Source of the DNA: Streptomyces hokutonensis
GTDB taxonomy: Bacteria; Actinomycetota; Actinomycetes; Streptomycetales; Streptomycetaceae
Reading direction: 5' to 3'
Assembly (NCBI RefSeq): GCF_000376565.1
Contig: NZ_BARG01000025.1
Coordinates: 62,001-126,000, forward strand
DNA: 64,000 nucleotides
Below, piece by piece: positions 43,101-50,338 of the stretch. A program made the translations under genes and the position numbers. Position 1 is the first letter of the stretch, and each line of letters opens with the position of its first letter. The notes under the pieces were generated by a model, which saw only the letters and a list, made by a program, of their open reading frames with translations, did not search any database and was not told where the DNA came from.

Positions 43101-43817
43101 TCACCAGGGCACTTCCGTCCCGTCCCACGACACGAACCGCCCCGTGGGCCCGTCGTCCGGCAGCAGGGCCAGGTCGACGGCGCCGCGTGCCGCTTCCGCC
43201 GGGTCTCCGTCGCTCGCGGCGGCCCGTTCGTTGAGGTCTGTCGTCCGCAGGCCCGGGGCGAGGGCGTTCACCTTGAAGCCGTCGGCCGCCAAGGACTGCG
43301 CGTAGAAGAGGGTGAGGGCGTTGAGGGCCGTCTTCGAGGAGCGGTACGCGGCACCCGCTCCGGCGTGGGCGGCGAACTCCCGGGCCGGGTCGGCGCTCCA
43401 GGTCAGGGAGCCGGTGCCGCTGGAGATGTTGACGATGCGGGGGCGCGGGGAGCGGCGGAGCGCCGGGAGGAACGCGTTGGTGACGGCGAGGACTCCGAAG
43501 ACGTTCGTCTCGTAGGTGCGGCGGATGTCGTCGAGGGCCGCCCGGGGTGCCGGGCCGTCGCCGGACATGATGCCCGCGTTGTTGACCAGGACGTCCAGGG
43601 CGGTGACCTCCTGTGCCGCCGCCGCGATGCTGTCGGCGTCCGTGACGTCCAGGACCAACAGGCGGGCGCCGGCGCCGAGTTCGTCGACCGCCCGCTGTCC
43701 CCGGCCCGCGTCGCGCGAGCCGACGTACACGGTGAACCCTTCGGCGACGAGCAGGCGGGCGATCTCCTTGCCGATGCCCTTGTTGGCGCCGGTGACCAGT
43801 GCTGTGGAATCGTTCAT
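43101..43817 (-). CDS. SDR-family NAD(P)-dependent oxidoreductase
   Basis: The 238-residue enzyme has TGANKGIGKEIARLL (cofactor motif), a SRDAGRG turn after strand 2 that suggests NADPH, NNAGIMSGDG, the catalytic Ser in VNISSGTGSLT and YRSSKTALNALT. It belongs to the carbonyl reductase-like SDR group. It diverges from an MmyB-like regulator with a clear palindrome between, a common arrangement in Streptomyces where the regulator represses its SDR neighbour. Substrate unknown. Confidence 0.92.
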   Translation of the reverse strand: MNDSTALVTGANKGIGKEIARLLVAEGFTVYVGSRDAGRGQRAVDELGAGARLLVLDVTDADSIAAAAQEVTALDVLVNNAGIMSGDGPAPRAALDDIRRTYETNVFGVLAVTNAFLPALRRSPRPRIVNISSGTGSLTWSADPAREFAAHAGAGAAYRSSKTALNALTLFYAQSLAADGFKVNALAPGLRTTDLNERAAASDGDPAEAARGAVDLALLPDDGPTGRFVSWDGTEVPW

Positions 43818-43850
43818 GGGGACGACGATTCCGCGTCCGGCGCCGTCGAA

Positions 43851-43871
43851 CCAGGGACTACCGGTCCCTGG
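43851..43871. promoter_or_regulatory. Operator palindrome for the MmyB-like regulator
   Basis: CCAGGGAC (43851-43858) and GTCCCTGG (43864-43871) form a perfect 8-bp inverted repeat with a 5-bp spacer. It lies in the 72-bp gap between the divergent SDR and regulator starts. Confidence 0.75.
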
Positions 43872-43889
43872 CAGCCGGAGGGAGGCCCC

Positions 43890-44711
43890 GTGAGCGACAG
43901 ACAGGAACTGGCCCGATTCCTGCGCGGGCGGCGGGAGCGGCTGGTGCCGGCCGACGTGGGGCTGGCGGGGGAGCCGTCCCGGCGGACCTCCGGGCTGCGC
44001 CGGGAAGAGGTCGCGGAACTGGCCCACATGTCCGTCGACTACTACGCCCGCCTCGAACAGGCCCGCGGCCCCCGCCCGTCGCCCCGCATCCTGGACGCCC
44101 TCACCGGAGTCTTCCGGCTCACCCCGGCCGAGCGGAGCCATCTGTTCCGGCTGGCGGGGACCCAGGTGACGCCTCTCGCCGCGCCGGTGCGGACCGTCCG
44201 CCCGCATGTGGCGGCCCTGCTGGAGCGCATCCCGGACACCGCGGCCATCGTCACCGACGCCACCTACGACGTCATCGCCTGGAACCCGCTCGCGGATACC
44301 GTGCTCGGCGGGGATCTCGGCACGCGGCCGAACCTCGCGCGCCGCCGCTTCCTGGACCGACCGATGCAGAGTTCGAGCGCCGAGGAGTTCGCGCACATCG
44401 TGGTCTCCCGGCTGCGCCGTGCCGCCGACCGCTATCCGTACGATCCGGGTCTCGCCCGCCTGCTGGCCGAACTGCGCGCCGGCAGCGAGGAGTTCACACA
44501 GATCTGGGACATCGACCCGGTGCACGCCCCCGGCCACCGCACCAAGACCCTCACTCATCCGAGGGTGGGCCCGCTGCGGGTGAACTGCGATGTGCTCACC
44601 GTCCCGCACGACGACCAGCAGGTCGTCTTCCTCACCGCGGACCCTGGCACCCCGTCCGCGCGAGCCCTGCGGCAACTGGCCGCCGCAGGGCGGGACTTCA
44701 GTGCGAGGTGA
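43890..44711 (+). CDS. XRE-family MmyB-like regulator
   Basis: A GTG start preceded by GGAGGGAGG gives 273 residues. The N-terminal helix-turn-helix is typical of this group: LARFLRGRRERLVPADVGL, RRTSGLRREEVAELAHMSVD and YYARLEQARGPRPSPRILDA. The C-terminal MmyB ligand-binding domain has AAIVTDATYDVIAWNPLADT and PHDDQQVVFLTAD. MmyB-type proteins may bind fatty-acid-like ligands. It probably represses itself and the divergent SDR gene through the palindrome at 43851-43871. Confidence 0.92.
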   Translation: MSDRQELARFLRGRRERLVPADVGLAGEPSRRTSGLRREEVAELAHMSVDYYARLEQARGPRPSPRILDALTGVFRLTPAERSHLFRLAGTQVTPLAAPVRTVRPHVAALLERIPDTAAIVTDATYDVIAWNPLADTVLGGDLGTRPNLARRRFLDRPMQSSSAEEFAHIVVSRLRRAADRYPYDPGLARLLAELRAGSEEFTQIWDIDPVHAPGHRTKTLTHPRVGPLRVNCDVLTVPHDDQQVVFLTADPGTPSARALRQLAAAGRDFSAR

Positions 44712-45348
44712 GTCGCACCAGCTGTTGGCCGTCGGCCGTCCGGACGTCGTAGTGGTCGATCTCGTCGGGGTGCATCGCCGCGCCACCCTGCATCGTGATC
44801 ATCGTCGCGTCGTGGGCGGGAACGTTCCAACTGGTCACGACCTGCTCGGAACCGTCCCGGCCGACGACCACGAGACGACAGGAGCGGGGGCCCGCGCCGT
44901 CCTTGATCTTGAGGGACACATCACTGCCGTAGTTCTCGTTCGCGGCCGTGACCTGTGCCCACACGCCGGACTTGGCGTCGGTCGCGGTGAGTTGCACCGC
45001 CCCGTCGCCGCCCCCGGCGAGCGTCGCCACCGCGGGGCCGCCCACGGCCAGTACCACCGAGGCGGCCACGGCGTAGAGAAAACGCCGCCGTCCGGCCCGT
45101 TGACGGGCGGACACCTCGCCGAGCAACCGGTCGAGCAGCCGGGGCCCGGGTTGCGCCATGGGGTGCACGTAGCGCGGCGTCGCACGCCGGTACAGCATCA
45201 ACTGCCGTGAGGCGGGACCGAATTCGGTCACATGAGCCGCGCAGCTGGTGCACTCCATGAGGTGATCCTCGAAGCGGAAGGCCTCCGCCTCGTCCAGCAC
45301 GCCGAGCGCGTACGCGCCGACGTCGCGATGCCTTTCCAGGGACCTCAT
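44698..45348 (-). CDS. Zinc-finger anti-sigma factor, membrane-anchored
   Basis: The 216-residue protein has an N-terminal cytoplasmic zinc-type anti-sigma domain: HRDVGAYALGVLDEAEAFRF, then HLMECTSCAAH (H-x3-C-x2-C). One transmembrane helix follows (FLYAVAASVVLAVGGPAVAT, about 90-110), with an extracytoplasmic domain after it resembling the anti-sigma-K C-terminal region (SWNVPAHDATMITMQGGAAM). It probably holds the ECF sigma factor at 46162-46707. Its last 14 bases overlap the convergent MmyB gene. Confidence 0.88.
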   Translation of the reverse strand: MRSLERHRDVGAYALGVLDEAEAFRFEDHLMECTSCAAHVTEFGPASRQLMLYRRATPRYVHPMAQPGPRLLDRLLGEVSARQRAGRRRFLYAVAASVVLAVGGPAVATLAGGGDGAVQLTATDAKSGVWAQVTAANENYGSDVSLKIKDGAGPRSCRLVVVGRDGSEQVVTSWNVPAHDATMITMQGGAAMHPDEIDHYDVRTADGQQLVRLTSH

Positions 45349-45489
45349 GACGAATCCTCGTGCCGTTAGGTGCGGGTGGGGTTACTCCTTGCTCCCATCG
45401 GTACGCACCAGCCCGTCGAATCACTCAAGGCGCACACAGAATCGCCATCACGAATTCGTAGCGGTCGAACCCATGGATTGGTCCCTGTT

Positions 45490-46005
45490 TCAAAAAAGAT
45501 GGATGGCGAGATGGCCGAGCGGCAGACCCAGCTGCCAGGCGGGCGTCCAGACCTTCGGCCCGTCGTCCTCACCGGTCACCGGACCGCCTCCCGGCACCGC
45601 GTCCAGATCGGGCGCGAGCAGCTCGGTCTCCTCCAGCCAGCGCCAGGCGTTCTCCGCCAGCGCCAGGTCCGGTGCGTCGACGCCGGCCTCGACCGCCTCC
45701 GCCGTCAACTTGGACATACGTTCACCGACCCAGTCCTGCCACGGCTGGTCGTACGCCGTGAGCGAAAGCCAGGTCTCAAGTTGGGTGACCACCCTGATAC
45801 CGGACAATTCCCCGTCCGTGTCGGAGAGGAAGATGGTCAGCGCCAGCGCGTCCCGTCCCGCACGGAACTCGAAGGACGTCGGCGGCATCAGGTCGCCGGT
45901 CCGCAGCAGTTCGTCGGCGATGTACTCGGCGTACAGCCAGGCCATGGGGACGGTGAGTTCACCGCCGCCGGTGCCGTCCGTGCTCTCTTGACCTCTGTGC
46001 AGCAT
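45490..46005 (-). CDS. Hypothetical protein between sigma and anti-sigma genes
   Basis: The 171-residue soluble acidic protein reads MLHRGQESTDGTGGGELTVP, then MAWLYAEYIADELLRTGDLM, FEFRAGRDALALTIFLSD and VWTPAWQLGLPLGHLAIHLF. A start at the later Met (residue 21) is possible. Coding bias is good, but no domain was recognised. It is on the same strand as, and lies between, the ECF sigma and anti-sigma genes, separated by about 140-155 bp from each, so it may have its own promoter. Confidence 0.7.
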   Translation of the reverse strand: MLHRGQESTDGTGGGELTVPMAWLYAEYIADELLRTGDLMPPTSFEFRAGRDALALTIFLSDTDGELSGIRVVTQLETWLSLTAYDQPWQDWVGERMSKLTAEAVEAGVDAPDLALAENAWRWLEETELLAPDLDAVPGGGPVTGEDDGPKVWTPAWQLGLPLGHLAIHLF

Positions 46006-46161
46006 CCCTTCCTGCCTTCCTCCGGTGCGTGCGCGTCGCCCGGCCCGAGGCTCCGTCAGGAACCCCGAGCCCCCCAGTCCGGAACACGGATGAGGACAGC
46101 CGATTACTCAACCAGGGTCCTGAGCAAGGCGCTTTACGGAGGTTTGACTAAGGAGTTGGTT

Positions 46162-46707
46162 TCACCGCAGGTCGGCCGCATAGCCGGGAAGCACCCGGCG
46201 CAGGGCGCGGAGCGCGTAATAGGCACGGGACTTCACCGTACCGGGCGGAATCCCGAGGGCCGCCGCGGCCTCCGCCACACTCGCCCCCTGGAAGTACACG
46301 AGCACCAGGACTTCACGGTGCTCCGGAGTGAGAGTCTTCACAGCCTCCCGCACATCGAGCGTCGCCGCCGACCGTTCCGCGTGATCGGCACAGACCCGCG
46401 CGTTCTCCAGCACCGCGTCCCCGACCTCGGGCGGTCGCGCCTGCCGGGCCCGCCGCGCGTCGATGGCGAGCCGCCGGCCCACCGTCAGCAGCCAGGGCCG
46501 TACGGAATCGAAGTCGTCGGCGCGCAGCGCCTCGGGGTGCTGCCAGGCCCGTACCAGGGTCTCCTGGACGAGGTCCTCGGCGCGCTGGCGGTCGCCGTCG
46601 CAGAGCCGGAGCAGCAGCGCGAAGAGCGGCCTGCCGTGCTCGCGCTGCAGTGTGGCGAGCTCGTGCTCGGCGGTCGTTCCGTGGGTGAGCGTGGGTCCGG
46701 CCGTCAT
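46162..46707 (-). CDS. ECF RNA polymerase sigma factor
   Basis: The 181-residue protein has sigma region 2 (LFALLLRLCDGDRQRAEDLV, QETLVRAWQHP, RPWLLTVGRRLAIDARRA) and region 4 (LTPEHREVLVLVYFQGASVA, EAAAALGIPPGTVKSRAYYA). It is a normal-length ECF factor. The zinc anti-sigma gene lies downstream on the same strand. The promoter faces that of the divergent CapA-like gene. Confidence 0.94.
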   Translation of the reverse strand: MTAGPTLTHGTTAEHELATLQREHGRPLFALLLRLCDGDRQRAEDLVQETLVRAWQHPEALRADDFDSVRPWLLTVGRRLAIDARRARQARPPEVGDAVLENARVCADHAERSAATLDVREAVKTLTPEHREVLVLVYFQGASVAEAAAALGIPPGTVKSRAYYALRALRRVLPGYAADLR

Positions 46708-46929
46708 GGCCGTATGGCATCGCAGGGGGCCGTCCGGGGACAGGGGGCGCACGAGGGGCGTGCGGCGGACGGTCGATCGCGTCGGCGAACGGTGCGACGA
46801 ACGGTCCGCGCCCCCGGGGATCCCCCACACGCGCACACCGGACGGGTCATCGGGGGCCGGAAGCCGTTTGCGGGGGCGCTGAGGTTCATACCTATCGGTG
46901 GGTAAATATGACCACAGTGGGGTGAATTG

Positions 46930-48069
46930 ATGATCGCACGCAGACGACAGGTGGCCGTCGCCCTGGCGGGGGTTCTCACCGCGGCCGCCGCCTGCCAGGC
47001 CCAGCACCACGACCCGAAGGCCGCCGGCCGTCCGGCGCCCCCCGCCGCCCGCGGCTTCACCCTCGTCGCCGCCGGCGGCATCCTCCCGCACAGCGCCGTC
47101 CTTGACCGCGCCCGCTTCGACGCCGGCGGCACCGGCTACGACTTCGGGCCCATGCTCTCCGCCGTCCAACCCCTCGTCTCGCGGGCCGACCTGGCGCTGT
47201 GTCACATCGAGACGCCCTACGGCGACCGCATCGGCTCCCCGTTCTTCGACTCCCCGCCCGAGGAGGCACGGGCCCTCGCCGCGACCGGCTACGACGGTTG
47301 CTCCACCGCCTCCGAACACAGCCTGGACGACGGCCCCTTCGGCATCCAGCACACCCTCGACACCCTCGACGGCGCCGGCGTACGGCACGCGGGAACGGCG
47401 CGCGGCGACGCCGAGGCGCGCACGGTCGCACTGCTGCGCGCCGGTCCGGCGAAGGTCGCCCACCTCGCCTACACCGCCGACACGAACGGCGTCCCGCTCC
47501 CGGCCGGAGAACCCTGGTCCGTCAACCTCCTCGACCCCGCCCGCATCCTCGCCGATGCCCGCAACGCCCGGCGCGCGGGCGCCGACGTGGTCGTCGTCTC
47601 CTTGCGCTGGGGCACACCGGGCCAGAACGCGCCCGACCCGCAACAGGTCGCGCTGGCCGGGGAACTCACCGCCGCCCGCACCGACGGCCGCCCCGACATC
47701 GACCTGATCCTCGGCACCCACGCCCGCACCCCGCAGGCGTACGAGAAGGTCAACGGCACCTGGGTGGTGTACGGGCTCGGCGACCAGGTCACCGGTGAGA
47801 TGTACGACAACGCGGGCACCCAGAACCCCGGCGGCAACACCAGTACCCTCGCCCGCTTCACCTTCGTACCGCCCGTCCGGCCGGGCGCGCGGTGGGAAGT
47901 GGCCAAGGCGGAGTTCGTCCCGCAGCTCTTCGACGTCGACGCGGGCCGGGTCGTCGACGTCAACCGGGCGATCGGCCAGGGCGCCGAGCTGACCGCCGAC
48001 CGCGACCGCATCCGCGAGGTGGTGCTGGGGCGGGGCGCGGCGAAGGACGGGCTGCAGATGGGGAAGTGA
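46930..48069 (+). CDS. CapA-family lipoprotein
   Basis: The 379-residue protein begins MIARRRQVAVALAGVLTAAA with a probable lipobox ending in Cys22. The body is a CapA/PgsA-type metallophosphatase-like domain: FTLVAAGGILPHSAVL, DLALCHIETPYGD, DGCSTASEHSLDDG, VVVVSLRWGTPGQ and DLILGTHARTPQAYEKVN (the last His region is conserved). CapA proteins take part in poly-gamma-glutamate capsule formation, but no capB or capC is near. The usual N of the GDxx and ANNH motifs is altered (AGGI, TASEHS), so activity may differ. Confidence 0.88.
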   Translation: MIARRRQVAVALAGVLTAAAACQAQHHDPKAAGRPAPPAARGFTLVAAGGILPHSAVLDRARFDAGGTGYDFGPMLSAVQPLVSRADLALCHIETPYGDRIGSPFFDSPPEEARALAATGYDGCSTASEHSLDDGPFGIQHTLDTLDGAGVRHAGTARGDAEARTVALLRAGPAKVAHLAYTADTNGVPLPAGEPWSVNLLDPARILADARNARRAGADVVVVSLRWGTPGQNAPDPQQVALAGELTAARTDGRPDIDLILGTHARTPQAYEKVNGTWVVYGLGDQVTGEMYDNAGTQNPGGNTSTLARFTFVPPVRPGARWEVAKAEFVPQLFDVDAGRVVDVNRAIGQGAELTADRDRIREVVLGRGAAKDGLQMGK

Positions 48070-48076
48070 CGGACGG

Positions 48077-48553
48077 TCAGTCCCCGTCCACGTCCACATG
48101 GTCGAAGGTCCTGAGGATCTCGGTGAGCACCCGCACGCACGCGCTGACCTCGGCGTCGGTCAGATCGCCGCCGACCTGGCGGTTCAGGGAGTGCTCGCGG
48201 CCGAGGACGGACGTGATGACGGACCGGCCCTCCTCCGTGAGCCGGATCAGGGAGGACCGCTGGTGCGCGGGATTGGGCGTGACCTCCACCCAGCCGTGGG
48301 CCGCCCCTTCGTTGACCATGCGCTGCACGAACTGCCGGCTCAGGGCCAGGGTCAGGCCCATCTGGGGCACCGTCATGGGCCCGTGCTGTCGCAGCAGGTC
48401 CAGTACGGCACGCACGCCGACGGAGACCCCCTCGACCGGTTCGCCCTGCTCGACCTTGCGCAGGGCGCGCCGGTAGAGCGGGCCGACCAGGTCGAACACC
48501 TCGGTGAGGCGGTGGCCGAGTTCGTCGGGGGAGAGGGGAGCGGAGTCGTTCAC
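48077..48553 (-). CDS. MarR-family transcriptional regulator
   Basis: A GTG start gives 158 residues with a MarR winged helix: VRAVLDLLRQHGPMTVPQMG, LTLALSRQFVQRMVNEGAAH and the wing NPAHQRSSLIRLTEEGRSV. It diverges from an alpha/beta hydrolase gene; two similar imperfect palindromes lie in the 57-bp gap, the second over the hydrolase start codon, so repression of the hydrolase is likely. Confidence 0.92.
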   Translation of the reverse strand: MNDSAPLSPDELGHRLTEVFDLVGPLYRRALRKVEQGEPVEGVSVGVRAVLDLLRQHGPMTVPQMGLTLALSRQFVQRMVNEGAAHGWVEVTPNPAHQRSSLIRLTEEGRSVITSVLGREHSLNRQVGGDLTDAEVSACVRVLTEILRTFDHVDVDGD

Positions 48554-48562
48554 GGCCCCATC

Positions 48563-48612
48563 ATGACACCTGGGTTGCCAACCTCCTCCGAAGATGACAC
48601 CTTGGTTGTCAT
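48563..48612. promoter_or_regulatory. Two MarR operator sites
   Basis: Site 2 (48594-48612) reads ATGACACCTTGGTTGTCAT, with ATGACA and TGTCAT arms. Site 1 (starting 48563) reads ATGACACCTGGGTTGCCAAC and shares the left half. They are 31 bp apart, close to three helical turns. Site 2 covers the ATG of the hydrolase. Confidence 0.72.
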
Positions 48613-49438
48613 GACAGCTGCTTCGGAACTTGCTTCGGAACTGAGCTTCTTCGCATCTGCCGACGGGGACCTGGCCTACCTCGACGTGGGCACCGGCGAC
48701 CCCGTGGTCCTCCTCCACTCCGGCTTCGCCGACCACCGCGTCTTCGACGACCAGATACCCGCCCTCGCCCGCGACTTCCGCGTCATCGCCCCGGACATCC
48801 GCGGCCACGGCTTCTCCGCCAACGCGAGCAGGCCGTTCCGCTGGGCCGACGACCTCGCGGGACTTCTGCGCCACCTCGACCTCGGGCCCGCGGTCCTGGT
48901 CGGCCTGTGCATGGGCGCGGCCGTCGCCACCGACACCGCGCTGGAACACCCCGAACTGGTCCGGGCGATCGTCGTCTCCGGCGCCGGCACCAGCGCGTTC
49001 GAGTACACCGACCCCGAGTTGCTCGAACGCCAGGCCCGCGTCGGGCAGTTGCTCGCCGCCGGTGACATCGAGGGCTGGCTCGACCACTTCGCCCAGGGCG
49101 TGGCGGGCCCGCACCGCACGCCGGACGAGGTCGACCCGTCCGTCATCAGCCGCCTGCGCGGACTGACCACGCACACGCTCCTCAAGCACACGCCCGGCGA
49201 GAAGGACTGGTACGTCCCGCTGGGCGACCCCTGGCCCCGCGTCCCGAAACTCGACGCCCCGGTCCTCGCGATCCACGGCGCCCTCGACTGGCCCGACAGC
49301 CTCGCCATGGCGAACCGCTTCACCGACACGGTCCCGAACGGCCGCTCCACCACGATCGAGGGCGCCGCCCACTACCCGAACATGGAGAAGCCGGAGGAGT
49401 TCAACGCGGTCCTGACGGAGTTTCTCGGCACACTCTGA
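48611..49438 (+). CDS. Alpha/beta hydrolase with cysteine nucleophile elbow
   Basis: The 275-residue protein has the alpha/beta hydrolase order: VVLLHSGFADHRVFDDQIPA, APDIRGHGFSA, the elbow VLVGLCMGAAVAT near residues 97-109, the acid in IHGALDWPD and the His in EGAAHYPNME. The elbow is Gly-Leu-Cys-Met-Gly, with Cys where Ser or Asp is usual. Cys elbows occur in dienelactone hydrolases. The frame is intact and the codon reads TGC. Under probable control of the divergent MarR gene. Confidence 0.9.
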   Translation: MTAASELASELSFFASADGDLAYLDVGTGDPVVLLHSGFADHRVFDDQIPALARDFRVIAPDIRGHGFSANASRPFRWADDLAGLLRHLDLGPAVLVGLCMGAAVATDTALEHPELVRAIVVSGAGTSAFEYTDPELLERQARVGQLLAAGDIEGWLDHFAQGVAGPHRTPDEVDPSVISRLRGLTTHTLLKHTPGEKDWYVPLGDPWPRVPKLDAPVLAIHGALDWPDSLAMANRFTDTVPNGRSTTIEGAAHYPNMEKPEEFNAVLTEFLGTL

Positions 49439-49786
49439 CGAAGCGGAGCGACGGGCCGACCGGGGCGCGGCCGTCGGCGACTACGGGCGACTACAGGCGA
49501 CTACAGGTACGACCGGCTACGGCACGGCCGCTGCCGGGCCAGGGCGCCACCGCCGCCGACTACGCCGTCACCAGTACCACTGTCACCGGTTGCGCCAACA
49601 CCACACGGCCATCACCCAACATCGCCCCGGTCACCGACCGCCCCTGCCCGCCAGGGCACCACCACCCCACCCTCGCATCGCCGTCGGAGGCTGGGCCGTA
49701 ACCGCCCGGCCACCGCCCGACACCGCCGCCGGCCGCCCCTCTCCGGTCACGGCATCCCCCGGCCCTCCCCGTATAGCCGCCGGAGG
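49439..49786. other. Intergenic stretch, no gene supported
   Basis: Open frames exist on both strands but their translations are low-complexity and match nothing. The region holds a short tandem repeat at 49476-49505 and several GCC-rich near-repeats. It separates the hydrolase from the convergent universal stress protein gene. Confidence 0.5.
49476..49505. repeat. Three tandem copies of GGCGACTACA/G
   Basis: The decamers GGCGACTACG, GGCGACTACA and GGCGACTACA follow each other without gaps, shortly after the hydrolase stop. Confidence 0.8.
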
Positions 49787-50248
49787 CTACGGCACCACGG
49801 TCACCGGCCACCGCCCCGCCTTCACCAACCGCACCGCGACCGAGCCGACGATGCGGTGGCCGGCCTGTTCCGACGCGCCGACGATGACCGCGTCGGCCTT
49901 CAGCTGGTCGGCGGCCTTCACCAGGCCGCCGTAGGGGTCGCCGCGGAACGTGTGGAACTCCCAGCGGATGTCGAATATCCCCTTCACCCGCTCGGTCTCG
50001 TGCCGGATCTGGGAGACCAGGTCCTCGGCGATCTCGTCGGTCGTCTCGGCGACCGGTGCCCCCATGGCCGCGCCCGCCGCCAGCACCGGCTGCACGTACA
50101 CGATGGCGAGCAGCGCGTGCTGCCGCCGGGCCAGGCCCGCGGCATAGGCCGCGGCCCGCAGAGAGGACTCGGAGCCGTCCACCCCGGCCACGATGACCTT
50201 CGGCCCGTCCGTGCCCCGCTCGAACTGAGTTGGCTGCTGTTCCGTCAC
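49787..50248 (-). CDS. Universal stress protein (UspA family)
   Basis: A GTG start gives 153 residues. The ATP-binding type Usp fold is shown by [20 protein letters not shown] at the start and [19 protein letters not shown] near the end, close to the usual G-x2-G-x9-G-S motif. It diverges from the lysX-type gene with 90 bp between starts. Confidence 0.92.
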   Translation of the reverse strand: MTEQQPTQFERGTDGPKVIVAGVDGSESSLRAAAYAAGLARRQHALLAIVYVQPVLAAGAAMGAPVAETTDEIAEDLVSQIRHETERVKGIFDIRWEFHTFRGDPYGGLVKAADQLKADAVIVGASEQAGHRIVGSVAVRLVKAGRWPVTVVP

Positions 50249-50338
50249 GGCTGGCAGGCTATCGGAACCCGCAGGTCCCGAACCTGCCCGGGAGCTCTCG
50301 ACGGGCGCGCGGCCCGCCCTGTTCCTACAGTCGGAAGC

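Noticed and set aside
46930..48069. Part of a capsule (capBCA) operon
   Set aside because: No ligase or CapC-like gene is adjacent, and the gene stands alone between a sigma gene and a convergent MarR gene.
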